Source: an uncultured Pelagibacteraceae bacterium
GTDB taxonomy: Bacteria > Pseudomonadota > Alphaproteobacteria > Pelagibacterales > Pelagibacteraceae
NCBI GenBank assembly: GCA_902592675.1
Contig: CACJFJ010000001.1
Span: forward strand, 140,550-204,549
Direction of reading: 5' to 3'
DNA length: 64,000 nucleotides
The notes beneath the pieces are model-generated. The model had not been told where the DNA came from. It made no database searches and was given only the letters and a program-made list of their open reading frames with translations. The translations under genes were made by a program, and so were the position numbers. This document shows positions 49,079 through 57,248 of the stretch, piece after piece; the first letter of the stretch is position 1, and the number at the start of each line of letters is the position of its first letter.

Positions 49079-49782
49079 AATCTATCTAAACCTTTATTTT
49101 TAATTTTTATCAGTTCTGTATTATATTTCATTAAAAAAATTAACAGAGAAAATAGAGTAAATGCCGCAGTCATTATCAATAATGGATATAACATTGAAAC
49201 ATGAATTGATGATTTTGATAAGATGTTAATTGAAGCTTGCTGATGTAACGTGTTCCACCAATCCACAGAATATTTAATAATTGGAACGTTAATTATTCCT
49301 GCTACGGTAATTATAGTTGTAATCTTAAATGCTTTATCGTCGTTATCATATATTCTCCAAGCAATTAAATATATAAAATAGAATAAAGATAAAATTAACA
49401 TAGATGTAATTCTTGCATCCCAAGCCCACCAAGTACCCCATGTTGGTTTTCCCCAGATTGATCCTGTTACAAGAGCAATCACACTAAATACAAAACCTGA
49501 GGGAGCAAGGCTTTTAGAAATTAAAAAAAAATTTCTTATTTTAAAAACATATCCAATCACTGATAAAAATGTAATCATAGAAAAAATCCCGAGACATATC
49601 CATGCAGCTGGAACATGAACATACATAATTCTCACTGAATGACTCTGTTTATAATCTTCAGGTGATAATATTAATGCTTCGATTAATCCAACCGTTAAAA
49701 TTATTATAAATAAAAATAAGACATATTTAGGTGCCTTAGATGTAATTGAAAAAATTTTATTTGGTTCGAAATATTTAAACAT
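49075..49782 (-). CDS. ccmC: Heme-handling protein CcmC
   Basis: This 235-residue protein has six membrane helices and the WWD signature GKPTWGTWWAWDARITSML (near residues 120-140). The flanking heme-ligand histidines are in MYVHVPAAW and NTLHQQAS. It loads heme onto CcmE. It leads the ccmCDEFGH run. The usual upstream ccmA and ccmB are not in the window. Confidence 0.95.
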   Translation of the reverse strand: MFKYFEPNKIFSITSKAPKYVLFLFIIILTVGLIEALILSPEDYKQSHSVRIMYVHVPAAWICLGIFSMITFLSVIGYVFKIRNFFLISKSLAPSGFVFSVIALVTGSIWGKPTWGTWWAWDARITSMLILSLFYFIYLIAWRIYDNDDKAFKITTIITVAGIINVPIIKYSVDWWNTLHQQASINILSKSSIHVSMLYPLLIMTAAFTLFSLLIFLMKYNTELIKIKNKGLDRL

Positions 49783-49831
49783 CTTAAATTATATTCTAAT
49801 CAAATTTTGAGATTTTATTAGGGAATAATTG

Positions 49832-49894
49832 TCTGATCAAGAATGTCAGAGGGAGATAATAACGAAGGGTAAATATTTAACATCCTTGACCAGA
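49832..49894 (-). ncRNA. Candidate structured RNA upstream of ccmC
   Basis: Minus-strand bases 49,894-49,881 can pair with 49,845-49,832 in a 14-bp stem (TCTGGTCAAGGATG with CATTCTTGATCAGA). Twelve pairs are Watson-Crick and two are G-U. On the plus strand the two wobble positions would be A-C mismatches, so a minus-strand transcript is favoured. The 35-base loop is pyrimidine-rich, with CCCTTCG and CTCCCTC. It lies in the 178-base gap between hspQ and ccmC, about 50 bases before the ccmC start. It could be a ccm leader, a small RNA or an hspQ 3' structure. Confidence 0.5.
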
Positions 49895-49960
49895 ATTCAA
49901 AAGATATAATAAATAGCTGTGTCGAAGATTTGAGCTAATTGTGTTTAAAAAATGATATTT

Positions 49961-50281
49961 TTAGTTAGAGAGCTTGAAATAGCTTGATCCTTTTTTGCCT
50001 GAAAAAATTTCTTCAATTAGAGGGTGTTTAATTGGTTCGCCTGAATTATCAGACAATAAATTTTGCTCTGAAACATATGCTTCATATGTGATTTCATCAT
50101 TTTCTGCTAAAAGATGATAAAATGGTTGGTCTTTTCTAGGTCGCACATTCTTCGGTATAGATTGATACCATTCCTCTGAATTATTAAATTCAAAATCTAC
50201 ATCGTAAATTACACCTCTAAACTCAAAGTGCTTATGTTTAACAACATCGCCAATTGAAAATTTTGCTTTTTGAATTGCCAT
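49961..50281 (-). CDS. hspQ: Heat shock protein HspQ (YccV-like)
   Basis: This 106-residue protein matches the hemimethylated-DNA-binding/HspQ family. It has KFSIGDVVKHKHFEFRGVIY at the start and DQPFYHLLAENDEITYEAYV, with LIEEIFSGK near the end. In enterobacteria HspQ is a specificity factor for Lon protease and is heat induced. It starts 88 bases from the divergent yciB gene. Confidence 0.93.
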   Translation of the reverse strand: MAIQKAKFSIGDVVKHKHFEFRGVIYDVDFEFNNSEEWYQSIPKNVRPRKDQPFYHLLAENDEITYEAYVSEQNLLSDNSGEPIKHPLIEEIFSGKKGSSYFKLSN

Positions 50282-50369
50282 ATTTAATAGTATGGGTATT
50301 TAATAATAAAAATCAATAAGAAAAATTTAGAGTTTTTGCGAGAATATTATTTATGTTAGTATCTTTAAA

Positions 50370-50921
50370 GTGAATAAATCTTTTTTAAAATTTCTTACTG
50401 ATTTTGGGCCATTAATTATTTTTTTTTACTATTATTACGATAGTAATAAAGACTTAAAAATTGCTATTCCACCTTTTATAATTGCGACAATTTTAGCGTT
50501 AAGTTTTGTATGGTTTTTAGAAAAAAAAATACCAAAAGTTCCTTTATTAAGTGGAATATTAATTACCCTTTTTGGAGGTCTAACAATTTATTTCGATAAT
50601 CCTATTTTCATTTATATGAAACCTACAATTATAAATATTTTATTTGGAATAAGCTTAATATTTGGAAGATATTTTACTAATGAGCCGGTTCTAAAAAAAA
50701 TAATTGGGCAATCTATTTCATTAACCGATGAAGGGTGGAAAATTTTAAATAAAAGATGGGTATACTTTTTCTTTCTCTTAGCAATTTTAAACGAATTAGT
50801 TTGGAGAACGCAGTCAGAAGAATTTTGGGTTAATTTCAAAGTATGGGGGTTATTACCCATAACTTTCATTTTCACAGCCTTTCAAATAGGATTAATAAAT
50901 AAATATAAAACTAATGAATAA
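50370..50921 (+). CDS. yciB: Inner membrane septation protein (YciB/IspZ family)
   Basis: This 183-residue protein has five or six membrane helices and YciB hallmarks: FLTDFGPLIIFFYYYY, LIFGRYFTNEPVLKKIIG and LNELVWRTQSEEFWVNFKVWG. It is linked to cell-envelope integrity and division. The start is a GTG at 50,370. Its stop overlaps the next ORF by eight bases. In many alphaproteobacteria this gene lies right after ftsY; here about 18 kb separate them. Confidence 0.95.
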   Translation: MNKSFLKFLTDFGPLIIFFYYYYDSNKDLKIAIPPFIIATILALSFVWFLEKKIPKVPLLSGILITLFGGLTIYFDNPIFIYMKPTIINILFGISLIFGRYFTNEPVLKKIIGQSISLTDEGWKILNKRWVYFFFLLAILNELVWRTQSEEFWVNFKVWGLLPITFIFTAFQIGLINKYKTNE

Positions 50922-51255
50922 TAATTTAAGATTGATAATAGATAATGTTAATAACAAAGGAATTGAAGATAAACATTTCTTTGAAAAAGACGAATTAAAA
51001 ATAATTTTAGATTTGTACGCCAAAAAGGTATCAGAAGGCTCTTGGAGAGATTATGGACTAAATATTTCAAGTAAACAAGTTGGATTTAGTGTTTTTAAAA
51101 ATGCAGCTGAAAATGCGTTATACAGAATATGTAAAAACTTTAAACCAAAAAATAAAAATCTTAAGTATTTGATAACAGATACAAATGGAAAAATATTAAA
51201 AAATTCTTTTGATCTTAATTTATTGTTAAAAAATACAAATTGGAAAAAACTTTAA
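50914..51255 (+). CDS. DUF2794 family protein
   Basis: This 113-residue protein fits DUF2794, an alphaproteobacterial family of unknown function. It has EKDELKIILDLYAKKVSEG, SWRDYGLNIS, and an ALYRICK segment. No signal or membrane segment is seen. It overlaps yciB by eight bases and ends six bases from the convergent BI-1 gene, so it is probably cotranscribed with yciB. Confidence 0.85.
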   Translation: MNNNLRLIIDNVNNKGIEDKHFFEKDELKIILDLYAKKVSEGSWRDYGLNISSKQVGFSVFKNAAENALYRICKNFKPKNKNLKYLITDTNGKILKNSFDLNLLLKNTNWKKL

Positions 51256-51261
51256 AAAAAT

Positions 51262-52023
51262 TTACCTTCTTTGACCAAAAAGTCTCAAAAGCATTATAAA
51301 TAAATTTATGAAGTCTAAATATAATGTTAGTGCTCCCATCACAGCTTTTTTTCCTATCAATTCACCTGTGTCTGAGGCAGAATACATATTTTTAATCTTT
51401 TGAGTATCGTAGGCAGTTAAACCTACAAATATTAAAACACCTAAAATTGAAATTACAAAATACATCATAGAAGATTTCATAAAAATATTTACTATTGAAG
51501 CTATAATAATACCAATTAAACCCATCATTAAAAATGATCCTAATTTTGTAAGATCTCTCTTAGTTGTGTAACCATAAATACTCATAGCTCCGAATGTTGC
51601 AGATGTTATAAAAAAAACTCTTGTTACGCTAAGGCCTGTGTAAATTAAAAGAATTGAAGATAACGACAATCCCATTAAAGCAGCGAAAACCCAAAAAGTT
51701 GTTTGAGCTTTTGCAGCACTCATTTTGTTTATACCAAAACTCATATAAAAAACTATTCCTAAGGGTGCCAACATTACAAGCCATTTTAAACCTGACAAAT
51801 AAATCGCATTACCCATTTGAGTTAAACCTACGATAGACCCAGATGCGTCAGTAACAACTGACATCTTAAACGTTAAAAGTGCAACTATTCCAGTAAGCAA
51901 TACTCCTGTTGACATGTAATTATAAACTTTCAACATATAAGCTCTTAGACCTTCGTCTGTTACAGCAGTTTCTTGGGTTGCTGCTTTAGCTCTTGAAAGT
52001 ATACCTTTTTTATCAAATTCCAT
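51262..52023 (-). CDS. Bax inhibitor-1/YccA family membrane protein
   Basis: This 253-residue protein has seven predicted membrane helices and the UPF0005 pattern, with LTAYDTQKIKNMY near residue 203 and the C-terminal LYLDFINLFIMLLRLFGQRR. Bacterial members interact with FtsH or act as pH-sensitive Ca2+ leak channels. The function here is unproven. It is alone on its strand between two convergent/divergent neighbours. Confidence 0.93.
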   Translation of the reverse strand: MEFDKKGILSRAKAATQETAVTDEGLRAYMLKVYNYMSTGVLLTGIVALLTFKMSVVTDASGSIVGLTQMGNAIYLSGLKWLVMLAPLGIVFYMSFGINKMSAAKAQTTFWVFAALMGLSLSSILLIYTGLSVTRVFFITSATFGAMSIYGYTTKRDLTKLGSFLMMGLIGIIIASIVNIFMKSSMMYFVISILGVLIFVGLTAYDTQKIKNMYSASDTGELIGKKAVMGALTLYLDFINLFIMLLRLFGQRR

Positions 52024-52098
52024 GATGAATAAAATATATAGTCTTTTACTAATTATTCAAGATGTCTTAAAAGATTAAAAAAAAACACAAAAACCTAA

Positions 52099-53136
52099 AT
52101 GAATTACAAAAAATTGGGAAATACGGATCTTGATGTAAGTACAATTTGTCTCGGTACAATGACTTGGGGTGAACAAAATACTCAGTCTGAAGGATTTGAG
52201 CAAATGGATTTTGCCCTAAATCATGGAGTAAACTTTTGGGATACTGCTGAGATTTATTCTATACCACCAAAGGAAGAAACATTTGGTAGCACAGAAAAAA
52301 TCATAGGTAATTGGTTTCAACAAACAAAAAAGAGAGACAAAATAATACTTGCATCTAAAGTTTGTGGACCAATGAGAGAATACGTTCGTGGTGGTGGAAA
52401 TCAATTTGGTAAAAAAAATATCACAGAAGCTTTGGAGGGAAGTTTAAGGAGACTTAAAACTGATTATATAGACTTATATCAACTCCATTGGCCTGAGAGA
52501 AATACAAATTTTTTTGGGAAATTAGGATATGAGCATAATGACGATGATGAATGGACGAAATTTGAAGATATTTTAGAAAATCTAAAAAAATTTATAGAAC
52601 AAGGAAAAATCAGATATGTCGGATTATCAAATGAAACTCCTTGGGGACTTTCTAAGTTTCTTGAAATATCAAAAAAAGAAAATCTACCAAGAATGCTCTC
52701 GGTTCAAAATCCATATAACCTTTTAAATAGAACTTATGAGGTTGGTCTTGCAGAAATGTCTGTAAGAGAACAAGCAGGATTACTTGCCTATTCACCACTG
52801 GCTTGTGGATATCTCTCTGGAAAATATAGAAATAACCAGCTACCGAAAAAATCAAGGATAGCTCTTCATAAAGATTTTTGGACTAGATATAATAAACCAA
52901 ACTCAAGTAAGGCAATTGATGCCTACTATGAGATAGCAAAGAAATATAAATTAGATTTAGCACAAATGTCCTTAAAATTTTTAGAAATTCAACCTTTTGT
53001 GACATCTGTTATCATTGGAGCAACTACAATGGAGCAGTTGAAAACTAATATAGAAAGTGTAAATATAAATTTAACTAACGAAATAATTAATGAAATTAAT
53101 GAAATACAAAAGATTTATCCTAATCCATGTCCATAA
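52099..53136 (+). CDS. Aldo/keto reductase (Tas-like)
   Basis: This 345-residue TIM-barrel oxidoreductase has GNTDLDVSTICLGTMTWGEQ, the catalytic Asp-Tyr in NFWDTAEIYSIPP, LHWPERNT and a C-terminal SVIIGATTMEQLKTNI. It is closest in layout to the Tas protein of Escherichia coli. The carbonyl substrate is unknown. Its last codons overlap the next gene by ten bases. Confidence 0.93.
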   Translation: MNYKKLGNTDLDVSTICLGTMTWGEQNTQSEGFEQMDFALNHGVNFWDTAEIYSIPPKEETFGSTEKIIGNWFQQTKKRDKIILASKVCGPMREYVRGGGNQFGKKNITEALEGSLRRLKTDYIDLYQLHWPERNTNFFGKLGYEHNDDDEWTKFEDILENLKKFIEQGKIRYVGLSNETPWGLSKFLEISKKENLPRMLSVQNPYNLLNRTYEVGLAEMSVREQAGLLAYSPLACGYLSGKYRNNQLPKKSRIALHKDFWTRYNKPNSSKAIDAYYEIAKKYKLDLAQMSLKFLEIQPFVTSVIIGATTMEQLKTNIESVNINLTNEIINEINEIQKIYPNPCP

Positions 53137-53639
53137 TTAAAAAAACTTTATTATTATCAATCGTTATTTTATTAGCTTCTTTATCAAAGACTTTTGCCTC
53201 AGATCTTAAAAAAGTTGGTAAATTTAAAGATTGGGAAGTAATGGTTGTTTCTGAAGCCTCTGGGAAAGTATGTTTTGCTCAGTCAGCTCCTGTTTTGCAG
53301 GCTCCTAAAAAAAATAAAAGGGATGCAAGATTATTTGTCACGTTTAGACCTGGTGAAAAAATATCAAATGAGATTAGTACGACAGCAGGTTATGAATTTA
53401 ATAAAAATAATTCAGTACTGGCCACCTCAGGTAATAATAAATTTAAGTTTGATATAAAGCAACAAGGCTTTGCATGGATGACTAGTAATAAAAAAGAAAA
53501 TATAATGGTTAAAGTAATGAAAAAAGGGTCCAGAATTATGGTGACTGGTTATAATGAAAAAGGATCTCAAACCATAGATCATTATTCTCTTCTCGGTTTT
53601 ACAAAAGCATATGGCACTGCAAAAAAAGCTTGCAGTTAA
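53127..53639 (+). CDS. Invasion-associated locus B (IalB) family protein
   Basis: This 170-residue protein has a signal peptide (residues 1-25, ending KTFASD), then an IalB domain with KFKDWEVMVV, KVCFAQSAPVLQA and a C-terminal SLLGFTKAYGTAKKAC. Two cysteines near each end of the mature part could form the usual disulfide. It is periplasmic, of unknown function, and common in alphaproteobacteria. It lies three bases before argG. Confidence 0.9.
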   Translation: MSIIKKTLLLSIVILLASLSKTFASDLKKVGKFKDWEVMVVSEASGKVCFAQSAPVLQAPKKNKRDARLFVTFRPGEKISNEISTTAGYEFNKNNSVLATSGNNKFKFDIKQQGFAWMTSNKKENIMVKVMKKGSRIMVTGYNEKGSQTIDHYSLLGFTKAYGTAKKACS

Positions 53640-53642
53640 TTA

Positions 53643-54830
53643 ATGAAATCAAAAAAAAGAATTGTTTTAGCTTATTCTGGTGGATTAGATACATCCATTA
53701 TTTTGAAATGGTTACAAGAAAATTATGATGCTGAAGTCATTTGTTATACTGCTGACATAGGTCAAAAAATTGATCGAAAAAAAATAATCACCAATGCTAA
53801 AAAGCTTGGAGTTAAAAATATAATTATCAATGACCTAAAAGATATCTTTGTAAAAGATTATGTTTACCCAATGATACGAGGCCACGCGATTTATGAGGGA
53901 GTGTATTTGTTAGGAACGTCAATCGCAAGACCACTAATTGCGAAAGATCAAATTAGAATTGCAAAGAAATACAAAGCGTTTGCTGTTTCTCATGGTGCTA
54001 CTGGTAAAGGAAATGATCAAATAAGATTCGAACTTGGATATCACTACTTTGGTCCAAAAATAAAAATTATTGCTCCCTGGAGAATTTGGAAATTAAAATC
54101 TAGAACAGATTTAATTAGTTATGCAAAAAAAAATAGAATTCTAATTCCTAAGGACAAAAAAGGTGCGCCGCCTTTTTCTGTTGATGATAATTTATTTCAT
54201 ACCTCAACTGAAGGAAAAGTTTTAGAAAATCCAAAGAATTCAGCTCCTGAATTTCTTTATCAAAGAAGTGTTTCTCCAGAAAAAGCTCCAAACCAACCAA
54301 CCTTTGTTACTATTAATTTTAAGAATGGAGAACCAAATGGAGTTAATGGAAAAAAATTAGGACCTTCAAAATTACTCGAAAAATTGAACTTATTAGCTGG
54401 AAAAAATGGAATTGGCAGAGTTGATCTTGTTGAAAACAGATTTCTAGGAATTAAATCAAGAGGAATTTATGAAACACCTGGTGGCACATTATTAATTATT
54501 GCTCATAGAGCAATAGAGTCTGTTACTTTAGATAAAGAAACAATGCATAAAAAAGATAGTATAATGTCTAGATATGCAGAACTTATTTACAATGGCTATT
54601 GGTACTCTAAAGAAAGATTTAAACTTCAAAAAATTGTTGATCTCAAAAAAAACAAGGTAAATGGGTCAGTAAAGCTTAAACTTTATAAAGGCAACATAAC
54701 AATTCAATCTAGAATAACAAATAGTAAAGCATATTCTATGAAGAAAGTTTCTTTTGAAGAAAATAAATCTTTCAATAAGTCAAATGTTGAGAGGTTTATA
54801 AATTTGCATAAAAAAAGGTTAAGAAACTAA
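53643..54830 (+). CDS. argG: Argininosuccinate synthase
   Basis: This 395-residue enzyme joins citrulline and aspartate using ATP in arginine synthesis. It shows the PP-loop LAYSGGLDTSIILKWL at the start, GTSIARPLIAKDQIRIAK, SHGATGKGNDQIRFE and GIYETPGGTLL. The length is standard. It directly follows the IalB gene. argH is not in the window. Confidence 0.97.
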   Translation: MKSKKRIVLAYSGGLDTSIILKWLQENYDAEVICYTADIGQKIDRKKIITNAKKLGVKNIIINDLKDIFVKDYVYPMIRGHAIYEGVYLLGTSIARPLIAKDQIRIAKKYKAFAVSHGATGKGNDQIRFELGYHYFGPKIKIIAPWRIWKLKSRTDLISYAKKNRILIPKDKKGAPPFSVDDNLFHTSTEGKVLENPKNSAPEFLYQRSVSPEKAPNQPTFVTINFKNGEPNGVNGKKLGPSKLLEKLNLLAGKNGIGRVDLVENRFLGIKSRGIYETPGGTLLIIAHRAIESVTLDKETMHKKDSIMSRYAELIYNGYWYSKERFKLQKIVDLKKNKVNGSVKLKLYKGNITIQSRITNSKAYSMKKVSFEENKSFNKSNVERFINLHKKRLRN

Positions 54831-54890
54831 CAATTATTTACGGACAATTTTGGCATTGTTAATTTTGAAAAAAAACTTAATTTACTTCCT

Positions 54891-55343
54891 ATGGATAGTT
54901 TAAAAAAATGGATGCAAGATTCAGCTAATATACTATTTGATGATAGTAAAAACGACCTAAGATCATTGCCTAAATCAGTAAGATTACAAATTTTACTAGT
55001 ATTAAGTTTCATTTGGACAACTGTCTTCAGTTTATATGTTTTTTCTTATACCACTTTTGCTTTTGGTTGGGCTGGAACATATATAGCTCATGTAGGACTT
55101 ATATTTGCAGTATACATGACATTTAAACAATTTCACAAGGCAGAAGAAAAATCAAACAGTGTTTTTCAAACAAAAAATTTTGATCCTTTTAAGATAATGG
55201 TAATAGTTTTTGTAATTGTTTTTATATTTGTTTTTTCAAAAGGTATTGAGGTTTTAACAAATACTAATTCGTACACAATTCCATATGATGGGCCGTCAAA
55301 ATCAGTATTTGAAAAATGGCTACCATTTAGTAAAGATAAGTAA
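54891..55343 (+). CDS. Two- to three-helix membrane protein of unknown function
   Basis: This 150-residue protein has predicted membrane helices at about residues 37-55, 58-78 and 102-120. A charged N-terminal part (DSLKKWMQDSANILFDDSKN) precedes them. I recognise no family. Its TAA overlaps the psiE ATG by one base, so the two are probably translated together and may act in one membrane system. Confidence 0.75.
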   Translation: MDSLKKWMQDSANILFDDSKNDLRSLPKSVRLQILLVLSFIWTTVFSLYVFSYTTFAFGWAGTYIAHVGLIFAVYMTFKQFHKAEEKSNSVFQTKNFDPFKIMVIVFVIVFIFVFSKGIEVLTNTNSYTIPYDGPSKSVFEKWLPFSKDK

Positions 55344-55723
55344 TGGAAAAAATAGCAAAAAATTTACAACTTATTTTAATGGTTATTATTTTAATAAGCA
55401 CAGTAATCGCAGTAGGAATAGAAATATACAAAATGTTTCAAAACCGATCGGTGACTTTAGCTGATTTACTTTTAATGTTTCTTTATTTAGAAGTTCTAGC
55501 AATGGTGAGAGTTTTTTGGAACCAACAATCAATAAGCATTACATTGCCACTCTTAATAGCTATTACTGCTTTAGCACGATTTATTATTCTTCAAGGAAAA
55601 GAGATGGATCCAAGTGCACTTGTTTATGAAGCTGTTGCCATAGTTCTAATTGCTGGTGCAATCGTTATTTTAAGATTGAGACATAGCGACAAACTAGGTC
55701 TTAAGAAAAAAAAATCAAAATAA
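55343..55723 (+). CDS. psiE: PsiE family membrane protein
   Basis: This 126-residue protein has four predicted membrane helices and the PsiE pattern: LADLLLMFLYLEVLAMVRVF and LARFIILQGKEMDPSALVYE. In Escherichia coli PsiE is induced by phosphate starvation. I see no Pho box in front of it. It is coupled to the membrane protein gene upstream and lies five bases before the photolyase-like gene. Confidence 0.85.
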   Translation: MEKIAKNLQLILMVIILISTVIAVGIEIYKMFQNRSVTLADLLLMFLYLEVLAMVRVFWNQQSISITLPLLIAITALARFIILQGKEMDPSALVYEAVAIVLIAGAIVILRLRHSDKLGLKKKKSK

Positions 55724-55728
55724 TTTAA

Positions 55729-56868
55729 ATGAATTTTGAAACCTCAAGGGCTAAGGCCTTAGATAAATTAAATTATTTCATCGAAAATAATTTATCAGAA
55801 TATTCAAAACTAAGAAATTTTGATTTTGGACCAGAAAATAGATCTAATATCTCTTGTTTATCTCCTTATATCACTCACGGAATAATTAACGAAAGAGAAG
55901 TAATTAAAAAATCATTAAATAAATTTTCTTTTTCAAAAAATGAAAAATTTATTCAAGAAGTTTTGTGGCGAACATATTGGAAGGGATGGTTAGAATTAAG
56001 ACCAAATGTTTGGTCTGATTATTTAACTGAATTAAATAAAATCAGGGAAGTATTTAAAAATAATCAGAACTATCTAAATGCAATAGAAGGCAAAACAAAT
56101 ATTAAGTGTTTTAATGTATGGGTTAATGAACTAAAGGAGAACAATTATTTACATAATCACACGAGAATGTGGTTTGCAAGTATATGGATTTTTACTTTAG
56201 AATTACCTTGGCAGTTAGGTGCAGAATTTTTTATGCAACATCTTTATGACGGAGATGCTGCATCAAATACGCTTGGATGGAGGTGGGTTGCTGGTATTCA
56301 AACTCAAGGAAAGCATTATTTAGCAAGTGAATGGAATATTAAAAAATTCACTAATAATAGATTTAATAATATTAAATTAAATGAAAATGCTTCTGCAAAA
56401 GTATCTGAAAAAACTTACTCAATTATCAAACAAGATTTTAATAACCCACAAAATATTGAAAATAAAAATTTAATAGTTTTTGAAAATAATCTATCTTTTG
56501 AAACCACTGATTTTCAGAATAATAAATTTAAGAAAATTTATTTAATTTCTAATAAAAATGAAAACAAATCTATTAAACTTAGTGAAAAAGTATTGAGATT
56601 TAAATCCCTTTTAATCGAAGACCAAGAACAAAGATTAAAAGCTAAGTCTATTGATTGTAAGGTCATTGACATAAGTGAAATTAAAAAAATTGAAAACTGT
56701 TATGGTTTATATCCAACAGTGGGTGAAAACTTAGATTATTTAAATTCAAATAATATAAAAATAGATTTTTTATATAGAAAACTGGATCAATATTCTTGGC
56801 AATATTGTAATAAAGGTTTCTTTAATTTTAAAAATTATATTCCTAAAATAATTTCAACTTTTAATTAA
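55729..56868 (+). CDS. Photolyase-like flavoprotein with swapped domain order
   Basis: This 379-residue protein starts directly with the photolyase FAD-binding domain (about residues 5-220). Segments include SCLSPYITHGIINEREVI, FIQEVLWRTYWKGWLE, HNHTRMWFASIWI, and DGDAASNTLGWRWVAGIQTQ, all in the usual order. The normal N-terminal alpha/beta (antenna) domain is missing in front. The C-terminal 155 residues look like that domain moved to the end: NLIVFENNLSFE resembles a first strand such as HLVWFRQDLRLHD, and a helix with LRFKSLLIEDQEQRLKAKS and a strand CKVIDI follow. The domain swap is my inference. Function (repair or light sensing) is open. Confidence 0.8.
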   Translation: MNFETSRAKALDKLNYFIENNLSEYSKLRNFDFGPENRSNISCLSPYITHGIINEREVIKKSLNKFSFSKNEKFIQEVLWRTYWKGWLELRPNVWSDYLTELNKIREVFKNNQNYLNAIEGKTNIKCFNVWVNELKENNYLHNHTRMWFASIWIFTLELPWQLGAEFFMQHLYDGDAASNTLGWRWVAGIQTQGKHYLASEWNIKKFTNNRFNNIKLNENASAKVSEKTYSIIKQDFNNPQNIENKNLIVFENNLSFETTDFQNNKFKKIYLISNKNENKSIKLSEKVLRFKSLLIEDQEQRLKAKSIDCKVIDISEIKKIENCYGLYPTVGENLDYLNSNNIKIDFLYRKLDQYSWQYCNKGFFNFKNYIPKIISTFN

Positions 56869-57086
56869 AACCACCTAAACATTCCAATAATACCTGCCGT
56901 TGCATAAAAGAATTGTAAAAATAATATTCCTCTATGACCACCTCGATAAGACCAAATTCCAATTAAGATTGCAGATATAAGTAGTAAGCAAAAACCAAAA
57001 AACTCTATACCAATATTCATAGCTACAAATAATGAATACAATATTGCGGTAATAACTCCTGCCCATTCAAAAATTTTATTATTCAT
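56865..57086 (-). CDS. Small membrane protein of unknown function
   Basis: This 73-residue protein has two to three hydrophobic helices with an EWAGVITAILYSLFVAMNIG start and a GGHRG loop. It ends MFRWF. The start and the polar-glycine pattern recall short relatives of PnuC-type transporters, but this is weak. It overlaps the photolyase-like gene by four bases at their 3' ends and lies 33 bases after the DUF2256 gene. Confidence 0.65.
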   Translation of the reverse strand: MNNKIFEWAGVITAILYSLFVAMNIGIEFFGFCLLLISAILIGIWSYRGGHRGILFLQFFYATAGIIGMFRWF

Positions 57087-57119
57087 AAAAGTTTTTTAAA
57101 ATTATTATGTTTAATAATC

Positions 57120-57248
57120 TTAATTTAGCTTAGAACACTTCTTAGAACAATATTTTACTCTCTCCCAATTTAATTTCCATTTCTTACGCCAAACAAAAGG
57201 TCTTTTACAAACAGGACAAATTTTTGAAGGAAGATTTTCTTTTTTCAC
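57120..57248 (-). CDS. DUF2256 small zinc-ribbon-like protein
   Basis: This 42-residue gene is easy to miss. It reads from GTG at 57,248 to TAA at 57,120, with the family pattern [20 protein letters not shown] then [11 protein letters not shown]. Four cysteines (CPVC and CSKKC) could bind one zinc. The start shares one base with the TAG of the photolyase gene upstream, so it is probably translationally coupled. DUF2256 genes often sit beside cryptochrome/photolyase genes, as here. The function is unknown. Confidence 0.88.
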   Translation of the reverse strand: MKKENLPSKICPVCKRPFVWRKKWKLNWERVKYCSKKCSKLN

